A stretch of 33,086 nt of DNA from UMGS1251 sp036666555 (GTDB lineage: Bacteria > Bacillota > Clostridia > Lachnospirales > Lachnospiraceae), in assembly GCA_036666555.1 (NCBI GenBank), contig JAVWVS010000026.1, positions 1 to 33,086 of the forward strand, in the 5' to 3' direction. Below the pieces are notes generated by a model that was not told where the DNA came from, made no database searches, and worked only from the letters and a program-made list of their open reading frames with translations. Positions 1 through 7,973 of this stretch are shown here, one piece after another. Positions within the stretch are counted from its first letter, which is position 1, and each line of letters opens with the position of its first letter. Made by a program: the position numbers and the translations under genes.

Positions 1-23
1 ATAAACAAAGCAATCGAGCTATA

Positions 24-146
24 TCATTTTGAAAAGTAGCTGCAAAAGTGTGGATTCCCCTCATAATAAAGAATATAACTTTGGGCTTCCGGTGGTTTCG
101 GTTGGTATTGATTCAAAAAAACATGTGGTGCAATATCTTGTATCAT
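24..146 (-). pseudogene. 40-aa fragment resembling the N-terminus of a NudC-type NAD+ diphosphatase
   Basis: A minus-strand reading frame starts at an ATG at 146 with a good GGAGG about 9 bases upstream and stops at 24-26. It begins MIQDIAPHVFLNQYQP and continues to an ILYYEGN segment. From memory this resembles the first 30 or so residues of clostridial NADH pyrophosphatases (NudC), but the frame then ends abruptly, far short of the roughly 280 residues of that family. The two other frames were read past the stop; one stays open to the window edge, so a frameshift is possible. No Nudix box is present in the window. It could equally be an unrelated short peptide. Recognition rests on a short stretch, so confidence is low. 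Confidence 0.3.
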
Positions 147-247
147 CTTTCGTCCCTCCATTGGATATCTCTCAATAGTATAATCCCTGCTGATTTTTCT
201 GTCAAATAATTCAGGATTTCTTTTCCTATTCCTCTTGACTTAATCGC
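143..247 (-). pseudogene. 34-codon open fragment ending in an ATGA overlap, possibly a GNAT C-terminal remnant
   Basis: Directly upstream of the NudC-like frame there is a stretch open for 34 codons between two stops. It reads SRGIGKEILNYLTEK in its middle, which looks like an acetyl-CoA binding turn and helix of a GNAT acetyltransferase (R-G-x-G-K). Its TGA stop overlaps the ATG of the next frame in the ATGA arrangement typical of co-translated genes. No start codon lies in frame after the preceding stop, so this is a remnant or a frameshifted 3' end rather than an intact gene. The GNAT reading is a guess from one motif. Confidence 0.2.
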
Positions 248-293
248 TTACTCATGTTATTGTAAATGGGTATTTTAAATGTTGTATTGGATT

Positions 294-342
294 CACATAT
301 TTTTGTAAGCAATTAACGTTTAATTGTTTACAAAAATATGTG
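294..342. repeat. 22-bp near-perfect inverted repeat upstream of csp
   Basis: Arms 294-315 and 321-342 are complementary over 22 positions with a single G.U-type mismatch and a 5-base loop (ACGTT at 316-320). The element is AT-rich and is followed by six T residues (343-348). It lies 55 bases upstream of the csp start codon. It could be a terminator for transcription entering from the left, a 5'-leader hairpin, or a protein-binding palindrome. The remaining bases of 1-397 hold only the fragments at 24-247; no convincing -35/-10 pair for csp was found. Confidence 0.7.
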
Positions 343-397
343 TTTTTTATTGTCAATATTATAAGAATACAAATAATAATTTGAGGAGGTACCCATC

Positions 398-601
398 ATG
401 AATAGAGGTACAGTAAAATGGTTTAATGCACAAAAAGGTTTTGGATTTATCACTAACGACGAAGGCGGAGAAGACATCTTCGTACATTTTTCAGGAATCG
501 CTGTAGACGGATTCAAAACATTAGACGAAGGACAAGCTGTAACTTATGAGATCCAAGAAGGCCCTCGTGGACTTCAGGCAGTCAACGTTTGTATCGCATA
601 A
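398..601 (+). CDS. csp: cold-shock domain protein (CspA/CspB family)
   Basis: A 67-residue single cold-shock domain, the usual length for this family. The two nucleic-acid binding motifs are present: RNP1-like KGFGFI at about residues 13-18 and RNP2-like DIFVHF at about 26-31, after the N-terminal GTVKWFN strand. Such proteins bind single-stranded RNA and DNA in the cytoplasm and act as RNA chaperones, often induced at low temperature or highly expressed constitutively. The start is fixed by a strong GAGGAGGT 7 bases upstream. It is monocistronic: it faces the rest of the window from the plus strand and is closed by its own terminator at 621-652. The inverted repeat at 294-342 lies just upstream and may take part in its regulation. 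Which Csp paralogue it is cannot be told from sequence alone. Confidence 0.96.
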   Translation: MNRGTVKWFNAQKGFGFITNDEGGEDIFVHFSGIAVDGFKTLDEGQAVTYEIQEGPRGLQAVNVCIA

Positions 602-616
602 TTGAACCGAAGAGCT

Positions 617-652
617 AAAAATGACAGGAGAATAATCTCCTGTCATTTTTTT
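617..652. terminator. bidirectional intrinsic terminator between csp and the lspA-like gene
   Basis: An 11-bp perfect stem (621-631 with 636-646, ATAA loop) is followed by seven T on the plus strand, ending csp transcription. On the minus strand the same stem is followed by five T (617-621), so it can also stop the convergent lspA-like transcript whose stop codon is at 651. Confidence 0.9.
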
Positions 653-1121
653 ATTTCTTTTTTCGAAACAATGCTGTGATTACCACTAAGATTCCTCCTG
701 CAAAAATAAAGAAGTCTCCCAGGTTAAACGTTACATCTGTTAATTTTTTCCATTTCGTTTGAAAGCCAACATAATCAACTACATACCCTCTGACCAACCG
801 ATCATAGAGATTACTAAAAGCGCCACCTACCATGAAGGAAATTCCGGTTTTTTTTATAAAATGACCTTTTCTTGTTAATAAAAACAAATCATACACTGCC
901 AATAATATACCGGCACCTCCGGAAGCTGCTTTCACTACCTTTGGATATTTCTCCAGCATGCTCAACATCAGACCTTTATTATACACCTTACGAATCAGTA
1001 CTTTTCCATCTAAAAGAGCACGTTCTTTTGTACTTTCTACATTTTCTTCCACATACTTTTTAATGAACAAGTCTGTGATCAGTAGTGCACAGGAAATTCC
1101 CACAAATAAAACCATTCCCAT
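651..1121 (-). CDS. LspA-like (signal peptidase II family) membrane protein
   Basis: A 156-residue integral membrane protein with four hydrophobic segments (about residues 1-20, 62-84, 93-105, 133-152), the size and topology of lipoprotein signal peptidase. The two catalytic aspartates can be placed at D116 (in GYVVDYV, after the N-L-Y-D-R motif at 104-108) and D136 (in FNLGDFF). The family normally shows N-x-A-D at the second site; here it is N-L-G-D. The usual N-terminal N-x-G-A-x-F motif is degenerate (VYNKGLMLSML at 46-56). It is therefore probably a divergent paralogue rather than the housekeeping LspA, though it may still cleave lipoproteins. The start abuts the stop of the zinc-ribbon gene with no gap; a second ATG at 1115 is a possible alternative start. 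Last gene of the glgP run. Confidence 0.75.
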   Translation of the reverse strand: MGMVLFVGISCALLITDLFIKKYVEENVESTKERALLDGKVLIRKVYNKGLMLSMLEKYPKVVKAASGGAGILLAVYDLFLLTRKGHFIKKTGISFMVGGAFSNLYDRLVRGYVVDYVGFQTKWKKLTDVTFNLGDFFIFAGGILVVITALFRKKK

Positions 1122-1586
1122 CTACTCACCACTTTCATCTGAAACTGACTGCTCCGCAGTATCCTCTTCTTCAAATATACTTTCATCCACCGCATCATCC
1201 GCATCTACAATTGGTGGTTCCACCCGTTCAATTTTAGCTCCACAGTTTGGACAATACGTCATCTCTTCTTCTACCGGTTGATTACATTTTTCGCAAGTGC
1301 CAATCCCTTTTATCTGTGCGATTTCTTGTCTAAACGCCTCAATCGTATCTTCTCTTTTTTGAATTTCTTCACAGACAGTTACATATTCCACTGCCATTTC
1401 TTCTTTATTTCGAAAGTCGGCATACACCATTTCACCTAAATCTTTTATATCTTTTTCATTGGTTCGTTCCAATATGCGAATCTGATTCTTAATCTTCTGA
1501 AGATTGACTACTTCTTCCGTCTTTTTTCCAACTACCTCTGCTGTCTCTGATATCCGTTTTCCTAAATCGTCAAAAAAATCTCCCAT
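1122..1586 (-). CDS. coiled-coil protein with C-terminal zinc ribbon
   Basis: A 154-residue soluble protein. Residues 10-95 are charged and heptad-like, predicting a long coiled coil. A zinc ribbon follows with two CxxC knuckles, C98/C101 and C112/C115 (CEKC and CPNC), and the tail from about 125 is strongly acidic. The start at 1586 is chosen over an upstream in-frame codon at 1634 because AAGGAG lies at a suitable distance from 1586 and the longer form would run into the end of the S8 peptidase gene. It sits 25 bases after that gene and directly before the lspA-like gene, so the three are probably co-transcribed. Zinc-ribbon/coiled-coil proteins of this type are widespread in Clostridia without an assigned role; no function can be named. 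Confidence 0.85.
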   Translation of the reverse strand: MGDFFDDLGKRISETAEVVGKKTEEVVNLQKIKNQIRILERTNEKDIKDLGEMVYADFRNKEEMAVEYVTVCEEIQKREDTIEAFRQEIAQIKGIGTCEKCNQPVEEEMTYCPNCGAKIERVEPPIVDADDAVDESIFEEEDTAEQSVSDESGE

Positions 1587-1611
1587 AATGAATTTCTCCT
1601 TTCGTCTTCTG

Positions 1612-3393
1612 TCAATACTGTCTGATTTCATCAAATGTCTTGTAGAGGTTCAGTGCCCCATATCCCCATTCTCGATTAGGATATGTATTGGTATTGCTTC
1701 TTACCGTTCCCAAAATCAACAAATTTTTAATGGGCGTAGAATCCACGTCCGGATATCCTAGCTGATATACAATCCATTCCATCAAAAGTGCTGCTGCGCC
1801 TGCGGTGATTCCGGCAGCAATACTGGAACCGGTTCGTCGCACAAACTGACCTCTTTTCCCTGCACCCAAAACGTTTACACCGGGTGCTGCAAAATTTGGT
1901 TTTAATCTTTCATTTCTAGTATATCCTCTTCCCGAATGAATATCAATACTATTATCAACTCCATCATAAAATGCCACTGTCATGGGTGAAACGGCATTGC
2001 CGGGACCTGTAATGGTATAGTCCGGGTTGGATCTTAAGAAATAGGTGTCGCTGGTTAAAAATTCGCTGACCGGCAGCCACATATGAAAAATTCCGTCTGC
2101 AATCTGCACGGATTCTACGGTAATTTTCCAAATTCCTGCAGTGGGAGCATCAAATCGGAATACAATTAACTCCGAATTACTCCGTTCCACTAAAATCTTA
2201 TAATCTAAATACACCACGGTTTCTTCCAATACAAATCGATATACATTACTGCCGGTCTGGCGAAGTGGCACCCTTGGGATTCGTTCGCCCGACGGGGATA
2301 CAATGGATACTGCAAGAATGTTAGGAATATCTGTCCAAAGTTCCATGGTAAAACCCAGCTCTTGATTCCCCACTCGAATTTCCACATCTTTGACATCCGT
2401 ATCATTTTTAAGTTCTCCTAAAAAATGATGTCGCTGACTAGCCTCATTTCCACCGCCAATGACAATTGCCCGCCCCACGTGATATGCATAAGCCTCTAAT
2501 GCCACCGCCAGTGGTTCTGTTATATTATGTCCACCGAGATTGCTTCCTAAGGCAACACAGATAACCATGGGTAAATTCTTTTCTTTTGCCAATTCGTCCA
2601 AATATCGAATGGCTGCCATAATATCATTTTCTTGATAGCAAACCGCATCTTTTTTAATAAAATAGTAATCTTTCAAATAAGTTTTTGCTTCTTTTAATTT
2701 GACAACCGCAATGGTGGATTCCGGTGCTGCCCCTAAAAATCTATTTTCTACGTCCGCTCCTCCTGCCGCAATACTGCTCAAAAACGTTCCGTGTCCATTG
2801 GTATCTTCCGTGGGCACACGTTCTTTTTGTGCCTGTTCATCTTCCAAAGAAAGTGCCTCATTAATGTCTTCTTCAGAGTACGCACTTCCATAATCAAATC
2901 CTTTTGGCAAAACACCTGTCTGAATGGTTTGATCCCAAATACCCAGAATTCTGGTAGTACCATCCAGATTTCGAAAAACTGGATTCGCATAATCAATTCC
3001 GGTATCCAGGAATCCAATCAAGACTCCCTCCCCTTTCAACTGAAGAGAGGGGTAATTCTGTACCCGGGTAATTCCTGCTTGATTCATCGCTTCCATGTCC
3101 AGTAGTGTATAACAATTGGGAATGGCACTATAAGAAAACTTGGACAAATTCATAGGTTCTACTAACTCTTTTTCCACATACAGTCCTCGATACCCTTGTA
3201 CAAGCTCTTGTTCACACACCTGCTTGACGTCGATTCCGTCTAACATCAGATTTCTTTCATTGCCAATAATAAAGTCCCGATAATTTTCTGATAAAATCCT
3301 CATTTTACAGCTAACTTGCTCTGCCATATGTCTCTCATATCCTTTTTCACAATTATATGAAAGCATATTTCCAAACATACAATTCTCTGCCAA
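1612..3393 (-). CDS. S8 subtilisin-like serine peptidase, Csp germination-protease type
   Basis: A 593-residue peptidase with an intact catalytic triad: D130 in GFLDTGIDY, H201 in NGHGTFLSS, and S524 in TGSSIAAG, with the oxyanion asparagine likely N285. A long insert (about residues 320-470) separates the histidine and serine blocks, as in the clostridial CspA/CspB proteases that activate the cortex hydrolase SleC. There is no signal peptide, also as in that group. The listed start at 3393 is a TTG with a weak ribosome site; an ATG at 3327 (571 residues) with AAAGGA about 12 bases upstream is a good alternative. It begins 6 bases after glgP and is followed by the zinc-ribbon gene. Clostridia carry several such S8 paralogues, so a germination role is possible but not shown. 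Confidence 0.88.
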   Translation of the reverse strand: MAENCMFGNMLSYNCEKGYERHMAEQVSCKMRILSENYRDFIIGNERNLMLDGIDVKQVCEQELVQGYRGLYVEKELVEPMNLSKFSYSAIPNCYTLLDMEAMNQAGITRVQNYPSLQLKGEGVLIGFLDTGIDYANPVFRNLDGTTRILGIWDQTIQTGVLPKGFDYGSAYSEEDINEALSLEDEQAQKERVPTEDTNGHGTFLSSIAAGGADVENRFLGAAPESTIAVVKLKEAKTYLKDYYFIKKDAVCYQENDIMAAIRYLDELAKEKNLPMVICVALGSNLGGHNITEPLAVALEAYAYHVGRAIVIGGGNEASQRHHFLGELKNDTDVKDVEIRVGNQELGFTMELWTDIPNILAVSIVSPSGERIPRVPLRQTGSNVYRFVLEETVVYLDYKILVERSNSELIVFRFDAPTAGIWKITVESVQIADGIFHMWLPVSEFLTSDTYFLRSNPDYTITGPGNAVSPMTVAFYDGVDNSIDIHSGRGYTRNERLKPNFAAPGVNVLGAGKRGQFVRRTGSSIAAGITAGAAALLMEWIVYQLGYPDVDSTPIKNLLILGTVRSNTNTYPNREWGYGALNLYKTFDEIRQY

Positions 3394-3399
3394 GAAACC

Positions 3400-5661
3400 C
3401 TACAATTTCCAGATATCCTCATGATACTGTCGCACCGTTCTATCCGATGAAAAAAATCCTGCATAAGCAATATTGACAATTACTTTTCTCATCCATTCAC
3501 TACGATTCTCATAATCTTTATACATACGTTCTTTCGTAACAATGTATGCTTTTAAATCCAACAACGTCATAAACCAGTCCTTCTGAATCAATTCCGCATG
3601 AAGGCGAAGAAGAGTTTTGACATCTCCAATGGAAAGTAGCTCATTACTAATAATAAAATCCACCCATTGTCGAATTTGTGTATCCTCCATATAGTACTTA
3701 ACTGCCTGATAATCTGCCTCTGCATAATGTTCAATGACTTGATCACTGGTTTCTCCAAAAATATAGATATTGTCATCCCCCACCAGTTCATGAATCTCTA
3801 CATTGGCACCATCTTCTGTTCCTATGGTCAATGCTCCATTTAACATGAATTTCATGTTACTGGTGCCACTGGCTTCTTTGGAAGCAAGAGAAATCTGTTC
3901 CGAAATATCACATGCCGGAATTAGTTTTTCTGCTGCACTTACATTATAATTTTCCATCATCACCACTTTTAAATAAGGATTCACCTGGGGATCTTCATTG
4001 ACCAGTTGTTCCAGACAAAGAATCAGATGAATAATATCTTTGGCGATTTGATAGGCCGGTGCTGCTTTCGCTCCAAAGATAATCGTAATTGGACGAGCGG
4101 GATAATTTCCTTTTTTTATTTCCAGATATTTGTAGATTACGTAAAGTGCATTCATCTGCTGCCGTTTGTATTCATGTAATCTCTTAATTTGAATATCAAA
4201 AACAGAATCTTCCGCCACTTCTATTTTCTTGGTCTTCTCAATATATTTTTTCAGCTTCTGCTTATTTTGCTGTTTAATCTCCCACAACCGTTTTTTCACC
4301 GATTCATCTTCTGTATACGCAAGCAGTCCCTTCAGTTTTTCTGCATCCTTTTTATAATCTTCACCAATTAATTCTGTAATCAAATCCGCCAATTCCTTAT
4401 TACAAGACAACAGCCACCTACGAAATGTAATTCCATTAGTCTTATTATTAAATTTCTGCGGGTAAATATCATAAAATGGTTTTAATTCTGTTTTTTTTAA
4501 GATATCCGTATGCAGCGCCGCCACTCCATTTACACTAAAGCCATAATGAATATCCATATGAGCCATATGAACCCGCTCCTCTGCATCAATGATAGCAACC
4601 CGTTCATCCAAATATTTTTCCTTGCTTTTTTGATCTAGCTTTCGGATAATCGGTACCAATTCCGGCACCACCTGTTCCAAATAACTGATAGGCCATGTTT
4701 CCAATGCCTCTGCCAGAATTGTGTGATTGGTGTATGCACAGGTATGAGAGACAATTTCTACCGCTTCTTCAAATGGAATTCCTTGAAGCCCCAGTAATCG
4801 GATGAGTTCCGGGATCACCATAGACGGATGGGTGTCATTGATTTGAATGACCACATGTTTCGAAAGTTGGTGTAAATCATACCCTTTTTCTTTACACTCT
4901 TTCAAAATCAACTGTGCCCCACAAGACACCATAAAATATTGCTGATAAATACGCAGTAAATTGCCCGCCTTATCACTATCATCAGGATAGAGAAATAATG
5001 TAAGATTATGCAAAATATCTGTTTTATCAAACGTAATTCCCTCTTTGACTATATGTTCATCCACTGTTTCCACATCAAATAAATGCAGCTGATTCACCAC
5101 ACCTTTGTACCCAATAATATCAATATCATACATGCGAGACTGTAATGTAAACTCTTGAAAAGGCACTTCAAAACGAACTTCGGTGGGATTCAGCCAACTG
5201 GGAACTTCTATCCATTCGTTCGGTATTTCCTTTTGCTGACGTTCCCGGAACAATTGTTGAAACAATCCATAATGATAATTTAAACCAATTCCATCTCCCT
5301 TTAAGGAAAGAGTTGCTACAGAATCCAGAAAACATGCTGCCAATCTCCCCAGACCTCCATTTCCCAGAGATGGCTCTGGTTCCTCCTCCTCTATCAATGC
5401 CAGACTTTTCCCATGACTGCTTAACAGTTGCTCCACTTCCTCACGCCAACCCAAATTCATCAAATTATTCGATAGCAATTTTCCAATCAAAAATTCTGCG
5501 GATATGTAATACAACTTTTTATTTCCCTCTGCACTTGCATCATTACCCGTTCTTTCCTTCACCATCTCTAACAAGGCATAATAAAGTTCTTGATTACTTG
5601 CTTGTGAAATTTCTACTTGATATCGGTTTTGCAAAATCTCTTGTAATTTTTGTTCCAGCAT
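3400..5661 (-). CDS. glgP: glycogen/starch/maltodextrin phosphorylase
   Basis: A GT35-family phosphorylase of 753 residues, somewhat shorter than the 800-840 of many homologues but with all core blocks. It releases glucose-1-phosphate from alpha-1,4-glucans using inorganic phosphate and pyridoxal phosphate. The PLP lysine is K604 within the signature EASGTSNMKFMLNGALTIGT; the N-terminal PSLGNGGLGRLAACFLDS block (97-114) and the INDTHP block (274-279) are present. It is cytoplasmic and mobilises stored glycogen, which fits a sporeformer that stores glycogen before sporulation. The ATG at 5661 has GGGAGG 8 bases upstream. It follows a terminator at 5680-5718 and starts the run to the S8 peptidase, zinc-ribbon and lspA-like genes. 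No separate promoter was recognised in the 61-base gap, so it either lies there unseen or overlaps the terminator. Confidence 0.97.
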   Translation of the reverse strand: MLEQKLQEILQNRYQVEISQASNQELYYALLEMVKERTGNDASAEGNKKLYYISAEFLIGKLLSNNLMNLGWREEVEQLLSSHGKSLALIEEEEPEPSLGNGGLGRLAACFLDSVATLSLKGDGIGLNYHYGLFQQLFRERQQKEIPNEWIEVPSWLNPTEVRFEVPFQEFTLQSRMYDIDIIGYKGVVNQLHLFDVETVDEHIVKEGITFDKTDILHNLTLFLYPDDSDKAGNLLRIYQQYFMVSCGAQLILKECKEKGYDLHQLSKHVVIQINDTHPSMVIPELIRLLGLQGIPFEEAVEIVSHTCAYTNHTILAEALETWPISYLEQVVPELVPIIRKLDQKSKEKYLDERVAIIDAEERVHMAHMDIHYGFSVNGVAALHTDILKKTELKPFYDIYPQKFNNKTNGITFRRWLLSCNKELADLITELIGEDYKKDAEKLKGLLAYTEDESVKKRLWEIKQQNKQKLKKYIEKTKKIEVAEDSVFDIQIKRLHEYKRQQMNALYVIYKYLEIKKGNYPARPITIIFGAKAAPAYQIAKDIIHLILCLEQLVNEDPQVNPYLKVVMMENYNVSAAEKLIPACDISEQISLASKEASGTSNMKFMLNGALTIGTEDGANVEIHELVGDDNIYIFGETSDQVIEHYAEADYQAVKYYMEDTQIRQWVDFIISNELLSIGDVKTLLRLHAELIQKDWFMTLLDLKAYIVTKERMYKDYENRSEWMRKVIVNIAYAGFFSSDRTVRQYHEDIWKL

Positions 5662-5679
5662 AAGTTTCCTCCCTTATTC

Positions 5680-5718
5680 AAAACGCTCTGTAATACGCCA
5701 CTTTCGTATTACAGAGCG
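5680..5718 (-). terminator. intrinsic terminator downstream of the antiporter gene
   Basis: A 14-bp perfect stem (5684-5697 with 5705-5718, 7-base loop) is followed on the minus strand by TTTT. It separates the antiporter gene from glgP. Confidence 0.75.
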
Positions 5719-5722
5719 AAAT

Positions 5723-7054
5723 TTACTGACCGTTCTGGTTTTGATTGTATTTCTCTTGTATTTCCTTTCGGATATGATCTGCTTGATCATAGTAAGTTGT
5801 GATTTCTTCTCCTTCTTCCAACTGTTCTTCCACCAAGTTTTCCTGAGGATGATTGGGAAGAATTGCATTGGCCGGAACCTTTTTAAATACCGGCTTCAAT
5901 AAAATAGGAGTAATAATCGTTGTGACAATAACGGTAATAACTACCGGTCCTAGAAAATTCGCCCCCAGTAACCCCAGCTGTGTCCCTTTGCTTGCCACAA
6001 TCAGTGCTACCTCACCACGGGATATCATTCCCACACCAATACGTTTACACTGATAATTCTGATATCCGCAAGCTTTCGCTGCAAGACCGCAACCAACAAT
6101 TTTTGTCACAATTGCCACAGCTACCAAAATAATGGAAAACCAGATAACCGCTGACGACATTTTGGGAAGCACAACTTTTAGCCCAATACTTGCAAAAAAC
6201 ACCGGTGATAGCAGCATATAAGATAACGTTTCAAATCGGGATTGTAAAAATACGGAACGTTCCGTATTAGATATAATCAATCCTGCAATAAATGCTCCTG
6301 TAATATCCGCAACCCCAAAGAACTCTTCTGCCACATAAGACATCAGCAAGCAAAATACAAATGCCACAATGACGTGTCTATGAAGTCCTCTGTCTGCCGA
6401 TTCTGTCCATTTTTTATAAATCTTATAGAATAGGAATCCAATGCCTCCCGCAAAGATAAAGTACGCTACAATCTTTACAAGTGCAATCACAATACTGACT
6501 GATTCATCTGCCATACTGGTAATAATCGTCAGTGCAATGATACCTAGAATATCATCGATAATCGCTGCTCCTAAAATGGCATTTCCCGATCGGGTCTTTA
6601 ATTTCCCTAATTCTTTTAATGTTTCCACGGTAATGCTTACCGATGTGGCTGTTAGTATCACACCAATAAATACATTTTGTAAAAATAAGGTGCAATTTGC
6701 ATTGGAATCAATAATTCCCGGTCGGTTAAAAATCCATGCCACACCAAATCCACCGAAAAGTGGTACCACCACTCCACACACCGCAATGATAAAGGATGCT
6801 TTTCCGCTTGCCTTTAATTCCTTAATATCCGTCTCCATACCGGCACAGAACATCAATACAATGACTCCAATTTCTGCTACCTCATGAATAAAATTCGTTC
6901 CTTTCAACAAGCCAAAACAAGCCGGCCCCAAAAGCAGTCCTGCCAACAGCGCCCCAACTACCTGTGGCATCTGTACCTTTCGTGTTAAAAGTCCCAACCC
7001 TTTTGTGAATAATAAAATAATTGCTAAATCCATTAAGTAACCATAACTTGTCAT
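5723..7054 (-). CDS. CPA2-family cation:proton antiporter (Na+/H+ exchanger domain)
   Basis: A 443-residue protein with about twelve hydrophobic segments spanning residues 8-400, followed by a short charged cytoplasmic tail. The pattern of Gly/Pro-rich helices such as QMPQVVGALLAGLLLGPA and the ITGAFIAGLIISNTERS segment is that of the Na_H_Exchanger domain of the CPA2 group (KefB, GerN, NapA relatives). It exchanges Na+ or K+ for protons across the cytoplasmic membrane. No RCK/TrkA-N regulatory domain follows, so it is the short type. The ion cannot be predicted. ATG at 7054 with AGGGGGAT upstream. It is a single-gene unit, bounded by the terminators at 7133-7164 and 5680-5718, with a candidate promoter at 7094-7122. 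Confidence 0.92.
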   Translation of the reverse strand: MTSYGYLMDLAIILLFTKGLGLLTRKVQMPQVVGALLAGLLLGPACFGLLKGTNFIHEVAEIGVIVLMFCAGMETDIKELKASGKASFIIAVCGVVVPLFGGFGVAWIFNRPGIIDSNANCTLFLQNVFIGVILTATSVSITVETLKELGKLKTRSGNAILGAAIIDDILGIIALTIITSMADESVSIVIALVKIVAYFIFAGGIGFLFYKIYKKWTESADRGLHRHVIVAFVFCLLMSYVAEEFFGVADITGAFIAGLIISNTERSVFLQSRFETLSYMLLSPVFFASIGLKVVLPKMSSAVIWFSIILVAVAIVTKIVGCGLAAKACGYQNYQCKRIGVGMISRGEVALIVASKGTQLGLLGANFLGPVVITVIVTTIITPILLKPVFKKVPANAILPNHPQENLVEEQLEEGEEITTYYDQADHIRKEIQEKYNQNQNGQ

Positions 7055-7093
7055 CTTTATCCCCCTGTTTCTCTATGCTAATTCCTTTATACA

Positions 7094-7122
7094 CTTTACT
7101 CCTCTCCTTGGGATATTGCAAG
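7094..7122 (-). promoter_or_regulatory. candidate sigma-A promoter of the antiporter gene
   Basis: TTGCAA and TAAAGT on the minus strand are separated by 17 bases, lying between the relQ terminator and the antiporter start. The -10 matches only four of six consensus positions, so this is a moderate candidate. Confidence 0.4.
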
Positions 7123-7132
7123 ATTTAAAACA

Positions 7133-7164
7133 CAAAAACCACCTCAAAATATCCTGAGATGATT
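7133..7164 (-). terminator. intrinsic terminator after the small alarmone synthetase gene
   Basis: On the minus strand a stem of about nine pairs (two G.U) around an 8-base loop is followed by TTTTTG. It starts about 10 bases after the stop codon at 7174. Confidence 0.75.
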
Positions 7165-7173
7165 TTATTTGTT

Positions 7174-7857
7174 TTATTGGGTTGTGATTCTTGGTTTTTG
7201 AATCTGTTCTTCAATTTCTTCCGGATGTTCCAGACACACTTGTATCGCATCATTTAATGACAACATCTTATCGTCTAATTCAGATACCATCTCCGCACAT
7301 TCCCGCAAATCGCGGCTAATATATTCCGGTGCATTTCCCTCAAACTTGTAGTAAATCTTATGCTCCAAACTGGCCCAAAAATCCATGGCAATCGTCCGAA
7401 TCTGAATCTCCACTTTCGTATCCACTACACTATCTGATAAAAATATCGGCACCGATACCAACATATGATAACTTTTATATCCGCTTTCTTTTGGATTCCG
7501 AATGTAATCCTTAATAGACAATACTTTTAAATCACTTTGATTTCCAATCATTTCTGCTAACTGATAAATATCCGATGTAAAGGAACAAATCAATCTTACA
7601 CCTGCAATGTCATTTACGTATTTCACCATATTTTCAATGGATGTCTCATATCCGTATCTTTTTAACTTTTTCACAATGCTTTCCGGTGATTTTATCCGAG
7701 TTTTAATGTGTTCAATTGGATTGTATTGATGTACATGTTGAAACTCATCATTGAGTATCTCAAGCTTCGTTCCCACTTCTTTTAAAGCTGCGTTATATAA
7801 AAATATAACGGTCTTCCAACTATCCACGTCTTCGTAATTCCTAATCGTTGTTTCCAT
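7174..7857 (-). CDS. relQ: small alarmone synthetase, GTP pyrophosphokinase (RelQ/RelP type)
   Basis: A 227-residue RelA/SpoT synthetase domain without the HD hydrolase or ACT/TGS parts, as in small alarmone synthetases. It transfers pyrophosphate from ATP to GDP or GTP to make (p)ppGpp. Diagnostic blocks are visible: INDIAGVRLI-like segment near residue 82, the IKDYIRNPKESGYKSYH loop around residue 115, and EIQIRTIAMDFWASLEHK around 150. The start at 7857 is chosen because GAGGAG lies 10 bases upstream; the in-frame GTG at 7884 has no ribosome site. It has its own strong promoter (7909-7937) and terminator (7133-7164), which suggests independent stress control. RelQ rather than RelP is inferred from overall similarity, not tested. 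Confidence 0.93.
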   Translation of the reverse strand: METTIRNYEDVDSWKTVIFLYNAALKEVGTKLEILNDEFQHVHQYNPIEHIKTRIKSPESIVKKLKRYGYETSIENMVKYVNDIAGVRLICSFTSDIYQLAEMIGNQSDLKVLSIKDYIRNPKESGYKSYHMLVSVPIFLSDSVVDTKVEIQIRTIAMDFWASLEHKIYYKFEGNAPEYISRDLRECAEMVSELDDKMLSLNDAIQVCLEHPEEIEEQIQKPRITTQ

Positions 7858-7908
7858 AGATGACTCTCTCCTCTCGTAGTACACGAAGAGCTAATTTCGT
7901 ACACCTAT

Positions 7909-7937
7909 AGTATACCATGTTCCCATTGAAATGTCAT
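7909..7937 (-). promoter_or_regulatory. sigma-A promoter of the small alarmone synthetase gene
   Basis: ATGACA (7932-7937) and TATACT (7909-7914) on the minus strand are spaced by exactly 17 bases, ending about 50 bases upstream of the start codon at 7857. Confidence 0.7.
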
Positions 7938-7973
7938 AAATTTCATTGTTTTTTAATACCTTTCACAGAAAAA

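Noticed and set aside
343..397. csp promoter
   Set aside because: TATAAG-like -10 at 360-365 has no acceptable -35 at 16-18 bases; the IR occupies that position.
6441..6887. 148-codon plus-strand frame inside the antiporter gene
   Set aside because: Antisense shadow of a membrane-protein coding sequence; no ribosome site or family resemblance.
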